Source: Pseudomonas sp. UYIF39
Lineage (GTDB): Bacteria > Pseudomonadota > Gammaproteobacteria > Pseudomonadales > Pseudomonadaceae
Assembly: GCF_029963765.1 (NCBI RefSeq)
Contig: NZ_JALBYU010000006.1
Location: 247,283 to 311,282, forward strand
DNA: 64,000 bases
Reading direction: 5' to 3'
The notes under the pieces: generated by a model
What the model was told of the DNA's origin: nothing
Databases searched by the model: none
Seen by the model: the letters and a program-made list of their open reading frames with translations, nothing else
Program-made: the position numbers and the translations under genes
Shown: positions 1 through 9,040 of the stretch, one piece after another
Layout: every line of letters begins with the position of its first letter
Numbering within the stretch: position 1 is the stretch's first letter

Positions 1-400
1 TATACGGGCCGCCACGACCGCCACCCAGTCCATCGTTAATCAGCAATCCGGAACGGGCATAACCCTTGAAGCTGAAGCCGTCAGTGAGGTGTCCGCTGCT
101 GCCCTGTTTTTCCATGCTTTGCTGACGGGCTTCGAGTTTTGCCAGTCGGGTGTCCAAAGCAGGCGCCGAAATGGCTGCGGCAGTAGACGCAGCGGGCTGC
201 AAGGCGGGAGCTGCGAGTTTGATTTGCTGCAATTCCCTGGCGAGTGCCTGGGTTTGCTGTTCGGCTGCGGCTGCACGCTTTTCCGCTGCGCTAGTACGGG
301 CTTCAAACGCGGCCATGCGTTCTTCCAGAGTCGCGGCCTGAGAGGTTGCCGCCGATGTGCCGAGCACGCCTGCGAGTAGCCAGCCTGGTGCTTTCTGCAT
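1..400 (-). CDS. scrY: Sucrose/maltoporin-type outer membrane porin (ScrY/LamB family), partial
   Basis: The window holds only the first 133 codons; the rest lies beyond the left edge. Translation from the ATG at 400 gives a signal peptide (about residues 1-22, ending near TSQA). An Ala/Glu/Gln-rich stretch with heptad character follows (about 23-70), then an Ala/Pro linker, a second short helical part, and GFSFKGYARSG, which matches the first beta-strand of LamB/ScrY sugar porins. A periplasmic coiled-coil before the barrel is a known feature of ScrY and separates it from plain LamB. The gene is divergent from the sugar ABC operon and would let sucrose or related sugars cross the outer membrane. 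The family call is firm; sucrose as substrate is inferred from the neighbouring invertase. Confidence 0.75.
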   Translation of the reverse strand, partial: MQKAPGWLLAGVLGTSAATSQAATLEERMAAFEARTSAAEKRAAAAEQQTQALARELQQIKLAAPALQPAASTAAAISAPALDTRLAKLEARQQSMEKQGSSGHLTDGFSFKGYARSGLLINDGLGGGRGGPY

Positions 401-568
401 GTGGATTTCCCTGTTCTGTTTTTATTGTTTTGTTTCCGCGACCGGCCATTTTTCGTGAGTTATGAATTGTCGTAATCAACGAAAAAAAGGATGCCTCATC
501 GCAAATACGCTGCTACATTTGGCGGTGTTAACGTTAACTTTTCTAAAAACAAAAATAAAGGGGGCTCT
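401..568. promoter_or_regulatory. Divergent promoter region of the sucrose locus
   Basis: This 168-nt spacer separates the porin start (minus strand) from the binding-protein start at 569. It is AT-rich and must hold both promoters. An ATG at 491 is in frame with the binding protein but has no ribosome-binding site or signal-peptide sequence. The ATG at 569 has AAAGGGGG just upstream and begins a clear signal peptide, so it is preferred. The likely repressor operator at 527-538 lies inside. Confidence 0.6.
527..538. promoter_or_regulatory. Candidate LacI-family operator, palindrome GTTAACGTTAAC
   Basis: A perfect 12-bp palindrome with a central CG, the usual form of LacI/GalR-family operators. 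It lies about 30 nt upstream of the binding-protein start codon and about 130 nt from the porin start. The LacI-type gene at 6414-7406 is the natural candidate to bind it. No second clear copy was found in the short space before that regulator gene. Confidence 0.55.
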
Positions 569-1843
569 ATGAAACAGCTGAAATCTCTCCTTCCAGCAGC
601 ACTGCTCACCCTCTGTGCCGGGCTTCCATCCCTCTCGAGCGCAGCCAATTTGACGATCTCGTGTGGTGCGGTGGGTGCGGAGTTACAACTCTGCAAGGAG
701 GCAGTCGAGGCGTGGTCGAAACAAACCGGCAACAACGTCGAGGTGGTTTCCACGCCTAACTCGGCGACCGAGCGGTTGTCGTTCTACCAACAGATCCTCA
801 GTGCGCAGTCCGCCGACATCGACATCATTCAAATCGATATGGTGTGGCCAGGGATGCTCGCCAAACACCTGATGGACCTGCGCGAGGTGCTTCCCGCCAA
901 CGCGACCCAAGGCTATTTCCAGGCACAGGTGGATAACGCCACGGTGAACGGACGGCTGGTGTCGATGCCGTGGTTCACCGACTCGGGCTTGCTGTATTAC
1001 CGCAAGGACTTGCTCGAGAAATACAACAAGCAAGTCCCCCAGACTTGGGAGGAAATGACCGCTACCGCCAAAGATGTACAACAGGCCGAGCGCACTGCCG
1101 GGAACCCCAATGCGTGGGGTTACATCTTTCAGGGGCGCGCCTACGAGGGTCTGACGTGTAATGCGCTGGAGTGGATCAGCAGCCAACCGGAAGGCGGACT
1201 GGTCAATCCACGAGGTGACATCGTGGTCAACAGTCAGGCCTCAAGAACGGCTTTGGCCCTGGCGAAAAGCTGGGTAGGAGACATCTCCCCGCGTGGCGTA
1301 CTCAATTACACCGAGGAAGAAGGCCGTGGCGTATTCCAATCGGGAAATGCGCTGTTCATGCGTAACTGGCCTTATGTCTGGGCCCTGGTGCAAAGCCAGG
1401 ACAGTGCCGTAAAAGACAAGGTTGGGGTTGCTCCCCTGCCCCGTGGCGGCAAGACCGGCACCCATGCATCCACCCTCGGTGGCTGGGGTCTGGCGGTGTC
1501 GCGTTACAGCGCCCATCCAAAACTTGCCGCAGAGCTGGTGAGCTATCTGAGCAGTGCCCAAGAGCAAAAACATCGTGCCCTGATAGGTGCCTATAACCCG
1601 GTTATCGAGTCGCTCTATCAAGATCCCGAACTGCTTGCGGCAATGCCTTATTACAGTCAGCTGCACAGCATTCTCAACGATGGGGTCATGCGCCCCGCAT
1701 CAATAACCGCCGATCGCTATCCACGGGTCTCCAATGCGTTCTTCGATCGAGTGCATGGCGTGCTGGCGGGCGAGTTGCCTGTCGATCAGGCGCTGGCCGA
1801 ACTGGAAAGCGAACTCACGCGCATCAAACGCCGGAACTGGTAA
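569..1843 (+). CDS. Sugar ABC transporter substrate-binding protein (family 1 solute-binding)
   Basis: A 424-residue periplasmic sugar-binding protein, first gene of the importer operon. Residues 1-26 form a signal peptide (KQLK, hydrophobic stretch, cleavage near LSSA). The mature part has the MalE/ThuE-type family 1 layout, with NLTISCGAVG at the start, the conserved IIQIDMVWPGML segment, and MPWFTDSGLLYYRKDLL near residue 135. Length is usual for trehalose/sucrose/alpha-glucoside binding proteins. It delivers sugar to the two permeases that follow 21 nt downstream. Sucrose is inferred from the GH32 invertase in the same operon; trehalose or another disaccharide cannot be excluded by sequence alone. 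Confidence 0.88.
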   Translation: MKQLKSLLPAALLTLCAGLPSLSSAANLTISCGAVGAELQLCKEAVEAWSKQTGNNVEVVSTPNSATERLSFYQQILSAQSADIDIIQIDMVWPGMLAKHLMDLREVLPANATQGYFQAQVDNATVNGRLVSMPWFTDSGLLYYRKDLLEKYNKQVPQTWEEMTATAKDVQQAERTAGNPNAWGYIFQGRAYEGLTCNALEWISSQPEGGLVNPRGDIVVNSQASRTALALAKSWVGDISPRGVLNYTEEEGRGVFQSGNALFMRNWPYVWALVQSQDSAVKDKVGVAPLPRGGKTGTHASTLGGWGLAVSRYSAHPKLAAELVSYLSSAQEQKHRALIGAYNPVIESLYQDPELLAAMPYYSQLHSILNDGVMRPASITADRYPRVSNAFFDRVHGVLAGELPVDQALAELESELTRIKRRNW

Positions 1844-1864
1844 GCCACAAGGAAGGAAATCACC

Positions 1865-2827
1865 ATGTCTGTCTCTACTACCCATGCCCCCTGTGACGAG
1901 CTCCTGCTCACCAGGGAAACGCTCGTACAACGTCGTCGAGTACGCGCTGCCTGGCTGTTTCTGACACCGATGTTGCTGTGTCTGGCCCTGGTGGCGGCCT
2001 GGCCGCTACTGCGAACATTCTGGTTCAGCCTGACCGACGCCAACCTGGCAGACACCGGTGGCGGAACCTTCATAGGTTTGAGCAATTATCTGTTCCACAA
2101 CGGTTCCAGCTGGTCGGGCATCCTGGTCGATCCTCAATGGTGGAACGCCGTGCGCAACACCTTGCATTTCACCGTGGTGTCGGTGGGACTGGAAGTCGTA
2201 CTGGGACTGCTGGTGGCGTTGCTGCTAAACATCAAGTTCACCGGCCGTTCTCTGGTGCGTGCGTTGATTCTGATTCCGTGGGCGATTCCGACCATTGTCT
2301 CGGCGAAGATCTGGTCATGGATGCTTAACGACCAGTTCGGCATCATCAATCACCTGATGCTGAGCCTCGGCCTGATTGACACCCCTCTGGCCTGGACGGC
2401 AGATGCGTATCTGTCGATGTGGGCAGTGATCATCGTCGACGTCTGGAAGACCGTCCCTTTTGTCACGCTGCTGATGCTGGCGGCCTTGCAGATGTTGCCG
2501 AGTGATTGCTACGAAGCCGCCAGGGTCGATGGCATTCATCCGCTGAAGGTGTTCTGGCGTGTCACGCTTCCCCTGCTCATGCCCGCACTGCTGGTGGCGG
2601 CGATCTTCCGCATCCTCGACTCCCTGCGGGTTTTCGACGTCATCTATGTGCTGACCTCGAACTCATCGAGCACCATGAGCATGTCGGTGTATGCCCGCCA
2701 GCACCTGGTGGAGTTCCAGGACGTTGGTTACGGCAGTGCGGCCTCGACGTTGTTGTTTTTAGTGGTTGCGGTAATCGCCATGCTTTATCTCTACCTCGGA
2801 CGCCGTCAACTGGAGGTCCGGTCATGA
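1865..2827 (+). CDS. Sugar ABC transporter permease, MalF type
   Basis: A 320-residue inner-membrane permease with about six membrane segments. A basic cytoplasmic N-terminus (VQRRRVRAAW) leads into the first helix near residues 28-50. The C-terminal half carries the binding-protein-dependent permease signature, with the EAA loop (EAARVDGIHPLKVFWRVTLP) that contacts the ATPase. It is shorter than E. coli MalF because it lacks the large periplasmic insert, as is usual for ThuF/AglF-type proteins. AAGGAAGG precedes the start. Its stop overlaps the next permease start by 4 nt (ATGA), so translation is probably coupled. Confidence 0.88.
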   Translation: MSVSTTHAPCDELLLTRETLVQRRRVRAAWLFLTPMLLCLALVAAWPLLRTFWFSLTDANLADTGGGTFIGLSNYLFHNGSSWSGILVDPQWWNAVRNTLHFTVVSVGLEVVLGLLVALLLNIKFTGRSLVRALILIPWAIPTIVSAKIWSWMLNDQFGIINHLMLSLGLIDTPLAWTADAYLSMWAVIIVDVWKTVPFVTLLMLAALQMLPSDCYEAARVDGIHPLKVFWRVTLPLLMPALLVAAIFRILDSLRVFDVIYVLTSNSSSTMSMSVYARQHLVEFQDVGYGSAASTLLFLVVAVIAMLYLYLGRRQLEVRS

Positions 2828-3666
2828 ACCTACGCCTACTGAAAAAAGCGCTGTTGCGCCTCGGATTCTGGTGTCTGATCGGAGTGTTGCTGCTGTATGC
2901 GGTTTTCCCCTTCTACTACGCCATCGTGACTTCGCTGAAGCCGTCCAGCGCCTTGTTCGAGGTGAGCTACTGGATCGAAAACCCCGACTTCTCCAATTAC
3001 GCGGCGGTGCTCAATCAAGCCTCATTCCTGCGGGCGATCGGCAACTCGCTGGTGGTTGCACTGTGCGTGGTGACGCTGGCGCTATTCCTCAGTCTGACTG
3101 CCGCCTATGCCTTGGGCCGGGTGAAGTTCCGTGGGCGTGGCACGGTCTTGATGATGGTCCTTGGCGTGTCGATGTTTCCTCAGGTCGCGGTGCTGTCGGG
3201 GCTGTTCGAAGTGATCCGCGCCCTGGGCCTGTACAACACGTCCTGGGCATTGATCCTGAGCTACACGATTTTCACCCTGCCCTTCACCGTCTGGGTGCTG
3301 ACCACGTTCATGGGGCAACTGCCCCATGAACTGGAAGAAGCGGCAATCATGGATGGCGCCTCGCCCTGGGTCACGCTGACCCGAGTGCTGTTGCCGCTGC
3401 TCTGGCCCGCACTGGTCACCACTGGCTTATTGGCCTTTATCGCAGCATGGAACGAGTTCCTGTTTGCCCTGACCTTCACCCTCACCGACACCCAACGCAC
3501 GGTGCCGGTCGCCATCGCCTTGATTTCCGGCGGCAGCCCTCATGAGTTGCCTTGGGGGTTGTTGATGGCCGCCTCGGTGGTGGTCACCGTCCCACTGGTG
3601 ATTCTGGTGCTGATCTTCCAGCGCCGAATCGTTTCCGGTCTCACTGCCGGCGCGTTAAAGGGTTGA
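2824..3666 (+). CDS. Sugar ABC transporter permease, MalG type
   Basis: A 280-residue partner permease with about six membrane helices. The start is the ATG overlapping the TGA of the upstream permease; longer in-frame extensions only read through that gene. The EAA motif is visible as LEEAAIMDGASPWVTLTRVL near residues 175-195, and the C-terminus (LIFQRRIVSGLTAGALKG) is typical of MalG-family proteins. With the preceding permease it forms the translocation pore of the sugar importer, energised by the ATPase 27 nt downstream. Confidence 0.88.
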   Translation: MNLRLLKKALLRLGFWCLIGVLLLYAVFPFYYAIVTSLKPSSALFEVSYWIENPDFSNYAAVLNQASFLRAIGNSLVVALCVVTLALFLSLTAAYALGRVKFRGRGTVLMMVLGVSMFPQVAVLSGLFEVIRALGLYNTSWALILSYTIFTLPFTVWVLTTFMGQLPHELEEAAIMDGASPWVTLTRVLLPLLWPALVTTGLLAFIAAWNEFLFALTFTLTDTQRTVPVAIALISGGSPHELPWGLLMAASVVVTVPLVILVLIFQRRIVSGLTAGALKG

Positions 3667-3693
3667 TGCCCAACAAAGACAAGGAACAGCATC

Positions 3694-4839
3694 GTGATCA
3701 AATTGAAACTGGACAATGTGAACAAACAACTGGGCGGCATGCGGATTCTTCGCGACGTCAACCTGGAAATCGCGGCGGGTGAATTCGTGGTGTTCGTCGG
3801 CCCTTCGGGCTGCGGAAAGTCGACCCTGCTGCGACTGATCGCCGGACTGGATTCGATCTGCGGCGGTAACTTGGTGATCGACGGGCGTCGGGTCAACGAC
3901 CTGGAACCGCGCGAGCGTGGCGTCGGCATGGTGTTTCAGTCTTATGCGCTATACCCGCACATGAGCGTCTACGACAACATCAGTTTTGGTCTCAAACTGG
4001 CCAAGACTGAAAAGACCAGCCTGCGCGAGCGCGTGCTGAAAACTGCGCAGATCCTGCAATTGGACAAACTGCTGCAACGCAAGCCAAAGGAACTGTCCGG
4101 TGGGCAGCGTCAGCGTGTGGCCATGGGCAGAGCCATGGCGCGGGAACCGGACATTTTGTTGTTCGATGAGCCGCTCTCCAACCTGGATGCATCGCTGCGG
4201 GTGCAGATGCGCAACGAAATCGCCCGGCTGCATGCTCGGCTGGGCTCGACCATGATCTACGTCACCCACGATCAGGTTGAAGCGATGACCCTGGCCGACA
4301 AAATTGTCGTGCTCAACGGCGGGCGCGTAGAACAGGTCGGCTCACCACGCGAACTCTATGAGCGCCCGGCCAGTCGCTTTGTCGCCGGTTTTCTCGGTTC
4401 GCCCAGAATGAATTTTCTGCCGGCGCGCCTGCAGACACCAGGCGAAACCAGCCTGGTCGATACCCTCGTATGGGGTATCACGCCCCTGCCCTTCGACAGC
4501 TCGAACCTGGCGACGGGCACGCAACTTAGCCTGGGGATTCGCCCGGAGCATGTGTCGCTCAAGGCGGCGGATGGTGCCGCTGGTGTCGTCGTTACCGCGG
4601 TCGAATACCTGGGCAGCGAAACCTATGTGCATCTCGATACAGGTCAAGACGAGCCACTGATCTGTCGTTGCGAAGTCAGCGCCGGATGGCAAGCGGGCGA
4701 TCGGGTTGAGCTGCAGCTGGACATCGACAACCTGCACCTGTTCGACGCCGACGGCGCGGCCTTGAGGCGCCACCCACAAGCCATTGAAACCCTTCCGGAC
4801 AGCGTCTCTCTGCGCTCGGCACGAGCAAGCGCCCTATGA
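3694..4839 (+). CDS. Sugar ABC transporter ATP-binding protein, MalK/UgpC/MsmK type
   Basis: A 381-residue ATPase. The start is GTG at 3694, with AAGGAACA 6-13 nt upstream. Seen in order: Walker A GPSGCGKST (36-44), Q-loop FQSYALYP, signature LSGGQRQR, Walker B ILLFDEPLSNLD, and switch His in THDQVEA. A C-terminal OB/TOBE-like regulatory domain follows (about 235-381), as in MalK. The family energises import of di- and oligosaccharides and glycerol phosphate. Its final TGA overlaps the ATG of the invertase (ATGA), which ties transport to hydrolysis in one operon. Confidence 0.9.
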   Translation: MIKLKLDNVNKQLGGMRILRDVNLEIAAGEFVVFVGPSGCGKSTLLRLIAGLDSICGGNLVIDGRRVNDLEPRERGVGMVFQSYALYPHMSVYDNISFGLKLAKTEKTSLRERVLKTAQILQLDKLLQRKPKELSGGQRQRVAMGRAMAREPDILLFDEPLSNLDASLRVQMRNEIARLHARLGSTMIYVTHDQVEAMTLADKIVVLNGGRVEQVGSPRELYERPASRFVAGFLGSPRMNFLPARLQTPGETSLVDTLVWGITPLPFDSSNLATGTQLSLGIRPEHVSLKAADGAAGVVVTAVEYLGSETYVHLDTGQDEPLICRCEVSAGWQAGDRVELQLDIDNLHLFDADGAALRRHPQAIETLPDSVSLRSARASAL

Positions 4840-6338
4840 CTGTGTATTTGAATCCTATGAACGAACCAATGTCTTGCGCCCTTGACCTTGCGCAGTGTGC
4901 GCTGAGTGATGGTCTGTCTCGCATCATCGACGATTATCGGCCCGGCTATCATCTTGCCCCTCCCGCGGGCTGGATGAACGACCCTAACGGGGTGGTGTAC
5001 TTTCGTGGCGAATATCACGTTTTTTATCAACACTACCCCTTTGAAGCGAAATGGGGCCCGATGTATTGGGGGCATGCCAAGAGTGCCGATCTGGTCCATT
5101 GGCAGCATCTGCCCATTGCGTTGGCGCCTGGCGATGAATTCGACCGTGACGGTTGTTTTTCCGGTAGCGCGGTGGTGTGTGGAGATACCCTGGCCCTGAT
5201 CTACACCGGGCACACCTGGTTGGCGGACGTGGGTGACGAACGCCACATCCGTCAGGTCCAGTGCCTGGCCACCAGTGTCGACGGCATCCGGTTCGTCAAG
5301 CATGGCGCCGTCATCGAGACCGCGCCGCAAGACACGATCATGCACTTTCGTGACCCCAAGGTATGGCAGGAGGATGACTGCTGGTACCTGATTGCCGGCG
5401 CACGTCAGGGTGATGTGCCGTTGGTCCCGCTGTACCGTTCCACGGATCTGCATAGCTGGGAGTTCCTCGACTATGTGTCCAGCGGCAGCGCAGGCGATGG
5501 CTATATGTGGGAGTGCCCGGATCTGTTCCGACTGAATGGACGCGATGTGCTGCTGTACTCCCCCCAGGGCATGCAACCTCAGGGTTACGATCGGCTCAAC
5601 AAGTACCAGACTGGTTACCAAGTGGGCCGACTCGACAGCGAATGGCACTTCACGGGCGGGCCTTTTATCGAGCTGGATAACGGTCATGATTTCTATGCAG
5701 CGCAAACCCTACTGGCCGCCGATGGTCGACGCCTTGTGTGGGCGTGGCTCGACATGTGGGAAAGCCCGATGCCGACCCAGGCCCATCACTGGTGCGGCAT
5801 GCTCAGTTTGCCGCGCGAACTTGAACTGTGCGCCGATCGCCTTTGCGTGTATCCGGCACGGGAGCTCACCGCACTGCGCAAAGCGCCATTGCCGGGCACG
5901 TCTTGGTGGGACGAGTCGGGAACCCGGCGGGTGCCGGAAGTGAATGGCGACATGCTCGAAATCCATGTGCATCTGGATCTGCTCGGCTGCACCGACGGCC
6001 ACCTCGGAGTCGCCTTGCGTTGCAGCGATGATGGTCATGAAGAAACCCTGCTTTACTACGATGCATTGCTGCAGCGCCTGGTGCTTGACCGCAGCCGCTC
6101 GGGTGCGCAAGTCACAGGTCAACGCAGCGTGGCGATAGACCCGACACAAGGGCGGCTGGAATTGCGTGTGTTCCTCGATCGCTCGTCCATCGAGGTGTTC
6201 GACGAAAACGGACGCTTCAGCCTCAGCAGTCGCCTCTATCCGCGACCCGACAGTCTGGGCGTGAAGCTGCTGGCCAGCGGGAGTGGCGGGCGTGTCTCCA
6301 TTCCCAAGGCATGGCCTCTGGCCTCGGGATGGCTATGA
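4836..6338 (+). CDS. scrB: GH32 beta-fructosidase (sucrose / sucrose-6-phosphate hydrolase)
   Basis: A 500-residue cytoplasmic invertase. The GH32 catalytic triad is present: WMNDPNG with nucleophile Asp49, FRDPK with stabiliser Asp173, and the WECPD acid/base Glu226. A beta-sandwich domain with FLDRSSIEVFDENGR follows at the C-terminal end. No signal peptide is present, so it acts on imported sugar. Because the locus uses an ABC importer rather than a PTS, the natural substrate is probably unphosphorylated sucrose, giving glucose and fructose. The start overlaps the ATPase stop by 4 nt. Members of this family may also cleave raffinose or short fructans. Confidence 0.9.
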   Translation: MTVYLNPMNEPMSCALDLAQCALSDGLSRIIDDYRPGYHLAPPAGWMNDPNGVVYFRGEYHVFYQHYPFEAKWGPMYWGHAKSADLVHWQHLPIALAPGDEFDRDGCFSGSAVVCGDTLALIYTGHTWLADVGDERHIRQVQCLATSVDGIRFVKHGAVIETAPQDTIMHFRDPKVWQEDDCWYLIAGARQGDVPLVPLYRSTDLHSWEFLDYVSSGSAGDGYMWECPDLFRLNGRDVLLYSPQGMQPQGYDRLNKYQTGYQVGRLDSEWHFTGGPFIELDNGHDFYAAQTLLAADGRRLVWAWLDMWESPMPTQAHHWCGMLSLPRELELCADRLCVYPARELTALRKAPLPGTSWWDESGTRRVPEVNGDMLEIHVHLDLLGCTDGHLGVALRCSDDGHEETLLYYDALLQRLVLDRSRSGAQVTGQRSVAIDPTQGRLELRVFLDRSSIEVFDENGRFSLSSRLYPRPDSLGVKLLASGSGGRVSIPKAWPLASGWL

Positions 6339-6413
6339 GCAGCGTCATTCGAGTCGCGAGAAGCCCGGGCCCTGTGTCATGATTCTGCGTAAACCTGACC
6401 GGCCTCGCCACGC

Positions 6414-7406
6414 ATGACTTCAGTGAAAGACGTTGCACAGCTGGCCGGCGTGTCCCTGATGACGGTTTCTAGAGCGCTCAACAACCCGGAAAAACTGAGC
6501 CCCGAAACCCTTCAGCGGGTACGTCGCGCCATTGATGAACTGCAATTCGTACCGAGCCTGTCGGCGCGCAGGATGCGCGGCGACAACCTCCAGTCGCGCA
6601 CCATCGGTGTGTTCGCGCTGGACACTGCGACCACACCGTTCGCGGTCGAGTTGCTGCTGTCCATCGAACAGACCGCACAGCAGGCGGGCTGGAATGTGTT
6701 CATCCTTAACCTGTTGAGCAACCCGCCCACCGACCAGAACATCGACCTGATGTTGTCACACCGTCCCGACGGGTTGATCTTCAGCGCCATGGGATTTCGC
6801 CAGGTGTGCATTCCCGAGCGCTTGAAGAACAACCCCCTGGTACTCGCCAATTGCCTGGCGGATGACAGTCGCCTGGTGAGTTATGTGCCCGACGACGAAA
6901 CGGGGCAGTATCGAGCCGTACATCACGCGTTGAGCCAAGGCTATCGGCGCCCTCTGTTTATCAATCTACCAAAACAGAGCCTGGCCTGGGACCTGCGACA
7001 AAAAGGCTTGCTGCGTGCCTGTCAGGCATTCGGTCTTGCGCCTGACGCACTCCTGCAATACGACCTTTCCGATCATGATGCCTATGGTGAAACCGCAGCC
7101 ATCCTCGACCGGCACATCATTGATGGTCGCCCCCAATTCGACATTCTGATCTGTGGCAACGACCGCATTGCGTTTTGTGCCTATCAGCTGTTGTTGGGCC
7201 GAGGCCTGAAAATCCCCGACGATGTCGCCGTGCTCGGCTACGACAATATGATCGGTATCGCTGAGCTGTTCATCCCGCCGTTGACGACGGTGCAACTGCC
7301 GTACTACGAGATCGGTCGTAAGGCTGCCCAGCACCTGATCGAGACCCTCGAGGAATCGGGAGCCCAGCCAGTTGATTGTCCATTGGTGATCAGGGCATCA
7401 CTATAA
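6414..7406 (+). CDS. scrR: LacI-family transcriptional repressor of the sugar locus
   Basis: A 330-residue regulator. The N-terminal helix-turn-helix (VKDVAQLAGVSLMTVSRAL, residues 3-21) and hinge (VPSLSARRMR) are standard for LacI/GalR. The periplasmic-binding-protein-like effector domain runs from about residue 62 (RTIGVFALD) to the end, with the conserved DDVAVLGYDN segment. It lies 75 nt after the invertase in the same direction and is the obvious regulator of the porin and ABC operon through the palindrome at 527-538. The effector is probably sucrose, fructose or a phosphate derivative (inference). Confidence 0.85.
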   Translation: MTSVKDVAQLAGVSLMTVSRALNNPEKLSPETLQRVRRAIDELQFVPSLSARRMRGDNLQSRTIGVFALDTATTPFAVELLLSIEQTAQQAGWNVFILNLLSNPPTDQNIDLMLSHRPDGLIFSAMGFRQVCIPERLKNNPLVLANCLADDSRLVSYVPDDETGQYRAVHHALSQGYRRPLFINLPKQSLAWDLRQKGLLRACQAFGLAPDALLQYDLSDHDAYGETAAILDRHIIDGRPQFDILICGNDRIAFCAYQLLLGRGLKIPDDVAVLGYDNMIGIAELFIPPLTTVQLPYYEIGRKAAQHLIETLEESGAQPVDCPLVIRASL

Positions 7407-7581
7407 GAATTAGGTGATAGCACACCCGCTTGCTTTCGATTTGCCATTAGCCTGTCACGCACCAGAAGTGTTCCGCCGATCGGTGGCCACGGACCGAGTG
7501 AGCGCTTGTCGGCCAAAAAGCGAAAGCACATGAGGTACATTGATACCTGATCCAAAATTCACTGATGGGAGGGACCGTACT

Positions 7582-8088
7582 ATGACGACGCGAACTGAAA
7601 CGGCTATCCTGGCCGGCGGCTGCTTCTGGGGCATGCAGGATCTGCTGAGACGCTACCCCGGCGTAGTGTCCACGCGGGTGGGATACTCGGGCGGCGATGT
7701 GCCCAATGCGACTTACCGCAACCATGGCACGCACGCGGAAGCGATCGAGATCGTGTTCGATCCGGACCAGATCAGCTATCGCCAGATCCTCGAGTTTTTC
7801 TTCCAGATCCACGACCCGACGACGAAGAATCGTCAGGGCAACGATGTGGGTATGAGCTACCGCTCGGCACTCTTCTATCTCAACGATGAACAGAAGCAGG
7901 TGGCCGAGGATACGGTGGCCGACGCTGATGCATCCGGCCTCTGGCCCGACAAGGTCGTCACTGAAATCGTGCCCGCAGGCCCGTTCTGGGAAGCAGAACC
8001 GGAACATCAGGATTACCTCGAACACTACCCCAACGGTTACACCTGCCATTTCATTCGGCCAGGCTGGAAGCTGCCTAAACGAGGGTGA
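7582..8088 (+). CDS. msrA: Peptide methionine sulfoxide reductase MsrA
   Basis: A 168-residue repair enzyme that reduces methionine-S-sulfoxide. The hallmark GGCFWG is at residues 12-17 with catalytic Cys14, followed by [23 protein letters not shown], the [10 protein letters not shown] region and the C-terminal YPNGYTCHF. The ATG at 7582 is chosen because GGGAGGGA lies 8-15 nt upstream; an in-frame extension to 7540 lacks a ribosome site. The likely resolving Cys is in the C-terminal TCHF. It stands alone, 175 nt after the repressor gene. Ohr downstream is another oxidative-stress gene, but a 300-nt gap suggests separate transcription. Confidence 0.93.
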   Translation: MTTRTETAILAGGCFWGMQDLLRRYPGVVSTRVGYSGGDVPNATYRNHGTHAEAIEIVFDPDQISYRQILEFFFQIHDPTTKNRQGNDVGMSYRSALFYLNDEQKQVAEDTVADADASGLWPDKVVTEIVPAGPFWEAEPEHQDYLEHYPNGYTCHFIRPGWKLPKRG

Positions 8089-8106
8089 TGGTGCTGCCAA
8101 AAAACA

Positions 8107-8132
8107 GTCTCGCCGACGGCTGTTGGCGAGAC
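8107..8132. terminator. Hairpin after msrA
   Basis: A perfect 8-bp stem (GTCTCGCC / GGCGAGAC) with a 10-nt loop begins 18 nt after the msrA stop. An A-run precedes it, but no T-run follows on the plus strand, so it is a weak terminator for msrA and would suit minus-strand transcription better. Confidence 0.4.
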
Positions 8133-8224
8133 CGAGTCCGTGTGCTTCCACGCCGAATAACCGTGCTCTCCCGCTGGAAAAGCCCTGCCCTTCACTGCAA
8201 CCACAGACAGGTGGTCGGAAGATT

Positions 8225-8268
8225 TGTATCGCCGTGTATTTCCCCTCGCGATTTTACACAGCGATACA
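8225..8268. promoter_or_regulatory. Inverted repeat upstream of ohr
   Basis: Arms TGTATCGCCGTGTA (8225-8238) and TACACAGCGATACA (8255-8268) are complementary at 13 of 14 positions across a 16-nt spacer. The repeat lies 121 nt before the ohr start codon, in a 301-nt gap without a gene. It could be paired operator half-sites or an RNA hairpin. It does not match the OhrR box sequence I know, so the binding factor is open. Confidence 0.35.
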
Positions 8269-8389
8269 CAATCGCCGGATCAGGACACATACGCAGTACA
8301 TGAAGGTGCAAAAGTGGGTGGCGTCGCACTCCTGGCGTTCTCCGACGAACCCAGGCTAAAGAGCCCAATACCCCAGCAGGAGCCACCTC

Positions 8390-8809
8390 ATGATCAATGA
8401 AATCGATACCGTGCTTTACACCGGCAAGACCCACACGACCGGAGGCCGTAACGGCGAGTCGCGAAGCGACGATGGACGTTTGGACGTCAAGCTTTCCGCG
8501 CCTGGCTCGTCAGGGAGTGGCACCAATCCCGAACAGCTTCTGGCGGCAGGTTGGTCGGCCTGTTTCATCGGTGCAATGGGTAAGGCGGCTGTCGCATTGA
8601 AGGTGACCCTGCCGAGCGACGTCGCCGTCGATGCCGAAGTGGACCTGGGCAAGACCGAAGACGCCTTTTTCCTCCAGGCGCGCCTCAATGTCAGCCTTCC
8701 GGGCCTGGACCCTGTTGTCGCTCGGGCGGTGGTGGATGGCGCCCACCAGCGGTGCCCGTACTCCAAAGCGACCCGTGGCAACATCGACGTCACGATCAAT
8801 CTGGTTTAA
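8390..8809 (+). CDS. ohr: Organic hydroperoxide resistance protein, Ohr/OsmC family
   Basis: A 139-residue thiol peroxidase that detoxifies organic and fatty-acid hydroperoxides in the cytoplasm. The two redox cysteines are at Cys58 (AAGWSACFIGAMG) and Cys122 (HQRCPYS), with the NPEQLLAAGW motif typical of Ohr rather than OsmC. Start ATG at 8390 is preceded by AGGAG. No ohrR (MarR family) gene is adjacent, unlike in many Pseudomonas ohr loci, so its regulator lies elsewhere or differs. Confidence 0.9.
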   Translation: MINEIDTVLYTGKTHTTGGRNGESRSDDGRLDVKLSAPGSSGSGTNPEQLLAAGWSACFIGAMGKAAVALKVTLPSDVAVDAEVDLGKTEDAFFLQARLNVSLPGLDPVVARAVVDGAHQRCPYSKATRGNIDVTINLV

Positions 8810-8830
8810 CCAAAGCACCCCGTGCAGCCT

Positions 8831-9034
8831 AATGCTGTTCACTTAAGCCGTAACGCGATCTGTAGCAGCTGGCGAAGCCTGCGTTCGGCTGCGAAGCAGT
8901 CGTAAAATCAGCAATTGCGATGCGTCAGGTACACCACGGCAGCCGGACTCACGACTGCTGCGCAGCCGCACGCAGCCTTCGGCAGCTGCTACAAAGAATG
9001 CGTCGCGCCTGAAATTGCTTAAGTGAACAGCATT
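8831..9034. repeat. REP-doublet element with 17-bp terminal inverted repeats (MITE-like)
   Basis: A 204-nt noncoding unit. The ends are perfect 17-bp inverted repeats (AATGCTGTTCACTTAAG at 8831-8847, complement at 9018-9034). Inside are two opposed REP-like arms: TGTAGCAGCTGGCGAAGCCTG (8861) and the inverse ending GGCAGCTGCTACA (8981-8993). The 12-mer CCCGTGCAGCCT occurs just outside both ends (8819-8830 and 9036-9047), which looks like a target duplication. It fills the space between the convergent ohr and tctA genes. REP doublets are common in Pseudomonas and are moved by RAYT transposases; no transposase gene is here. Confidence 0.7.
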
Positions 9035-9040
9035 ACCCGT

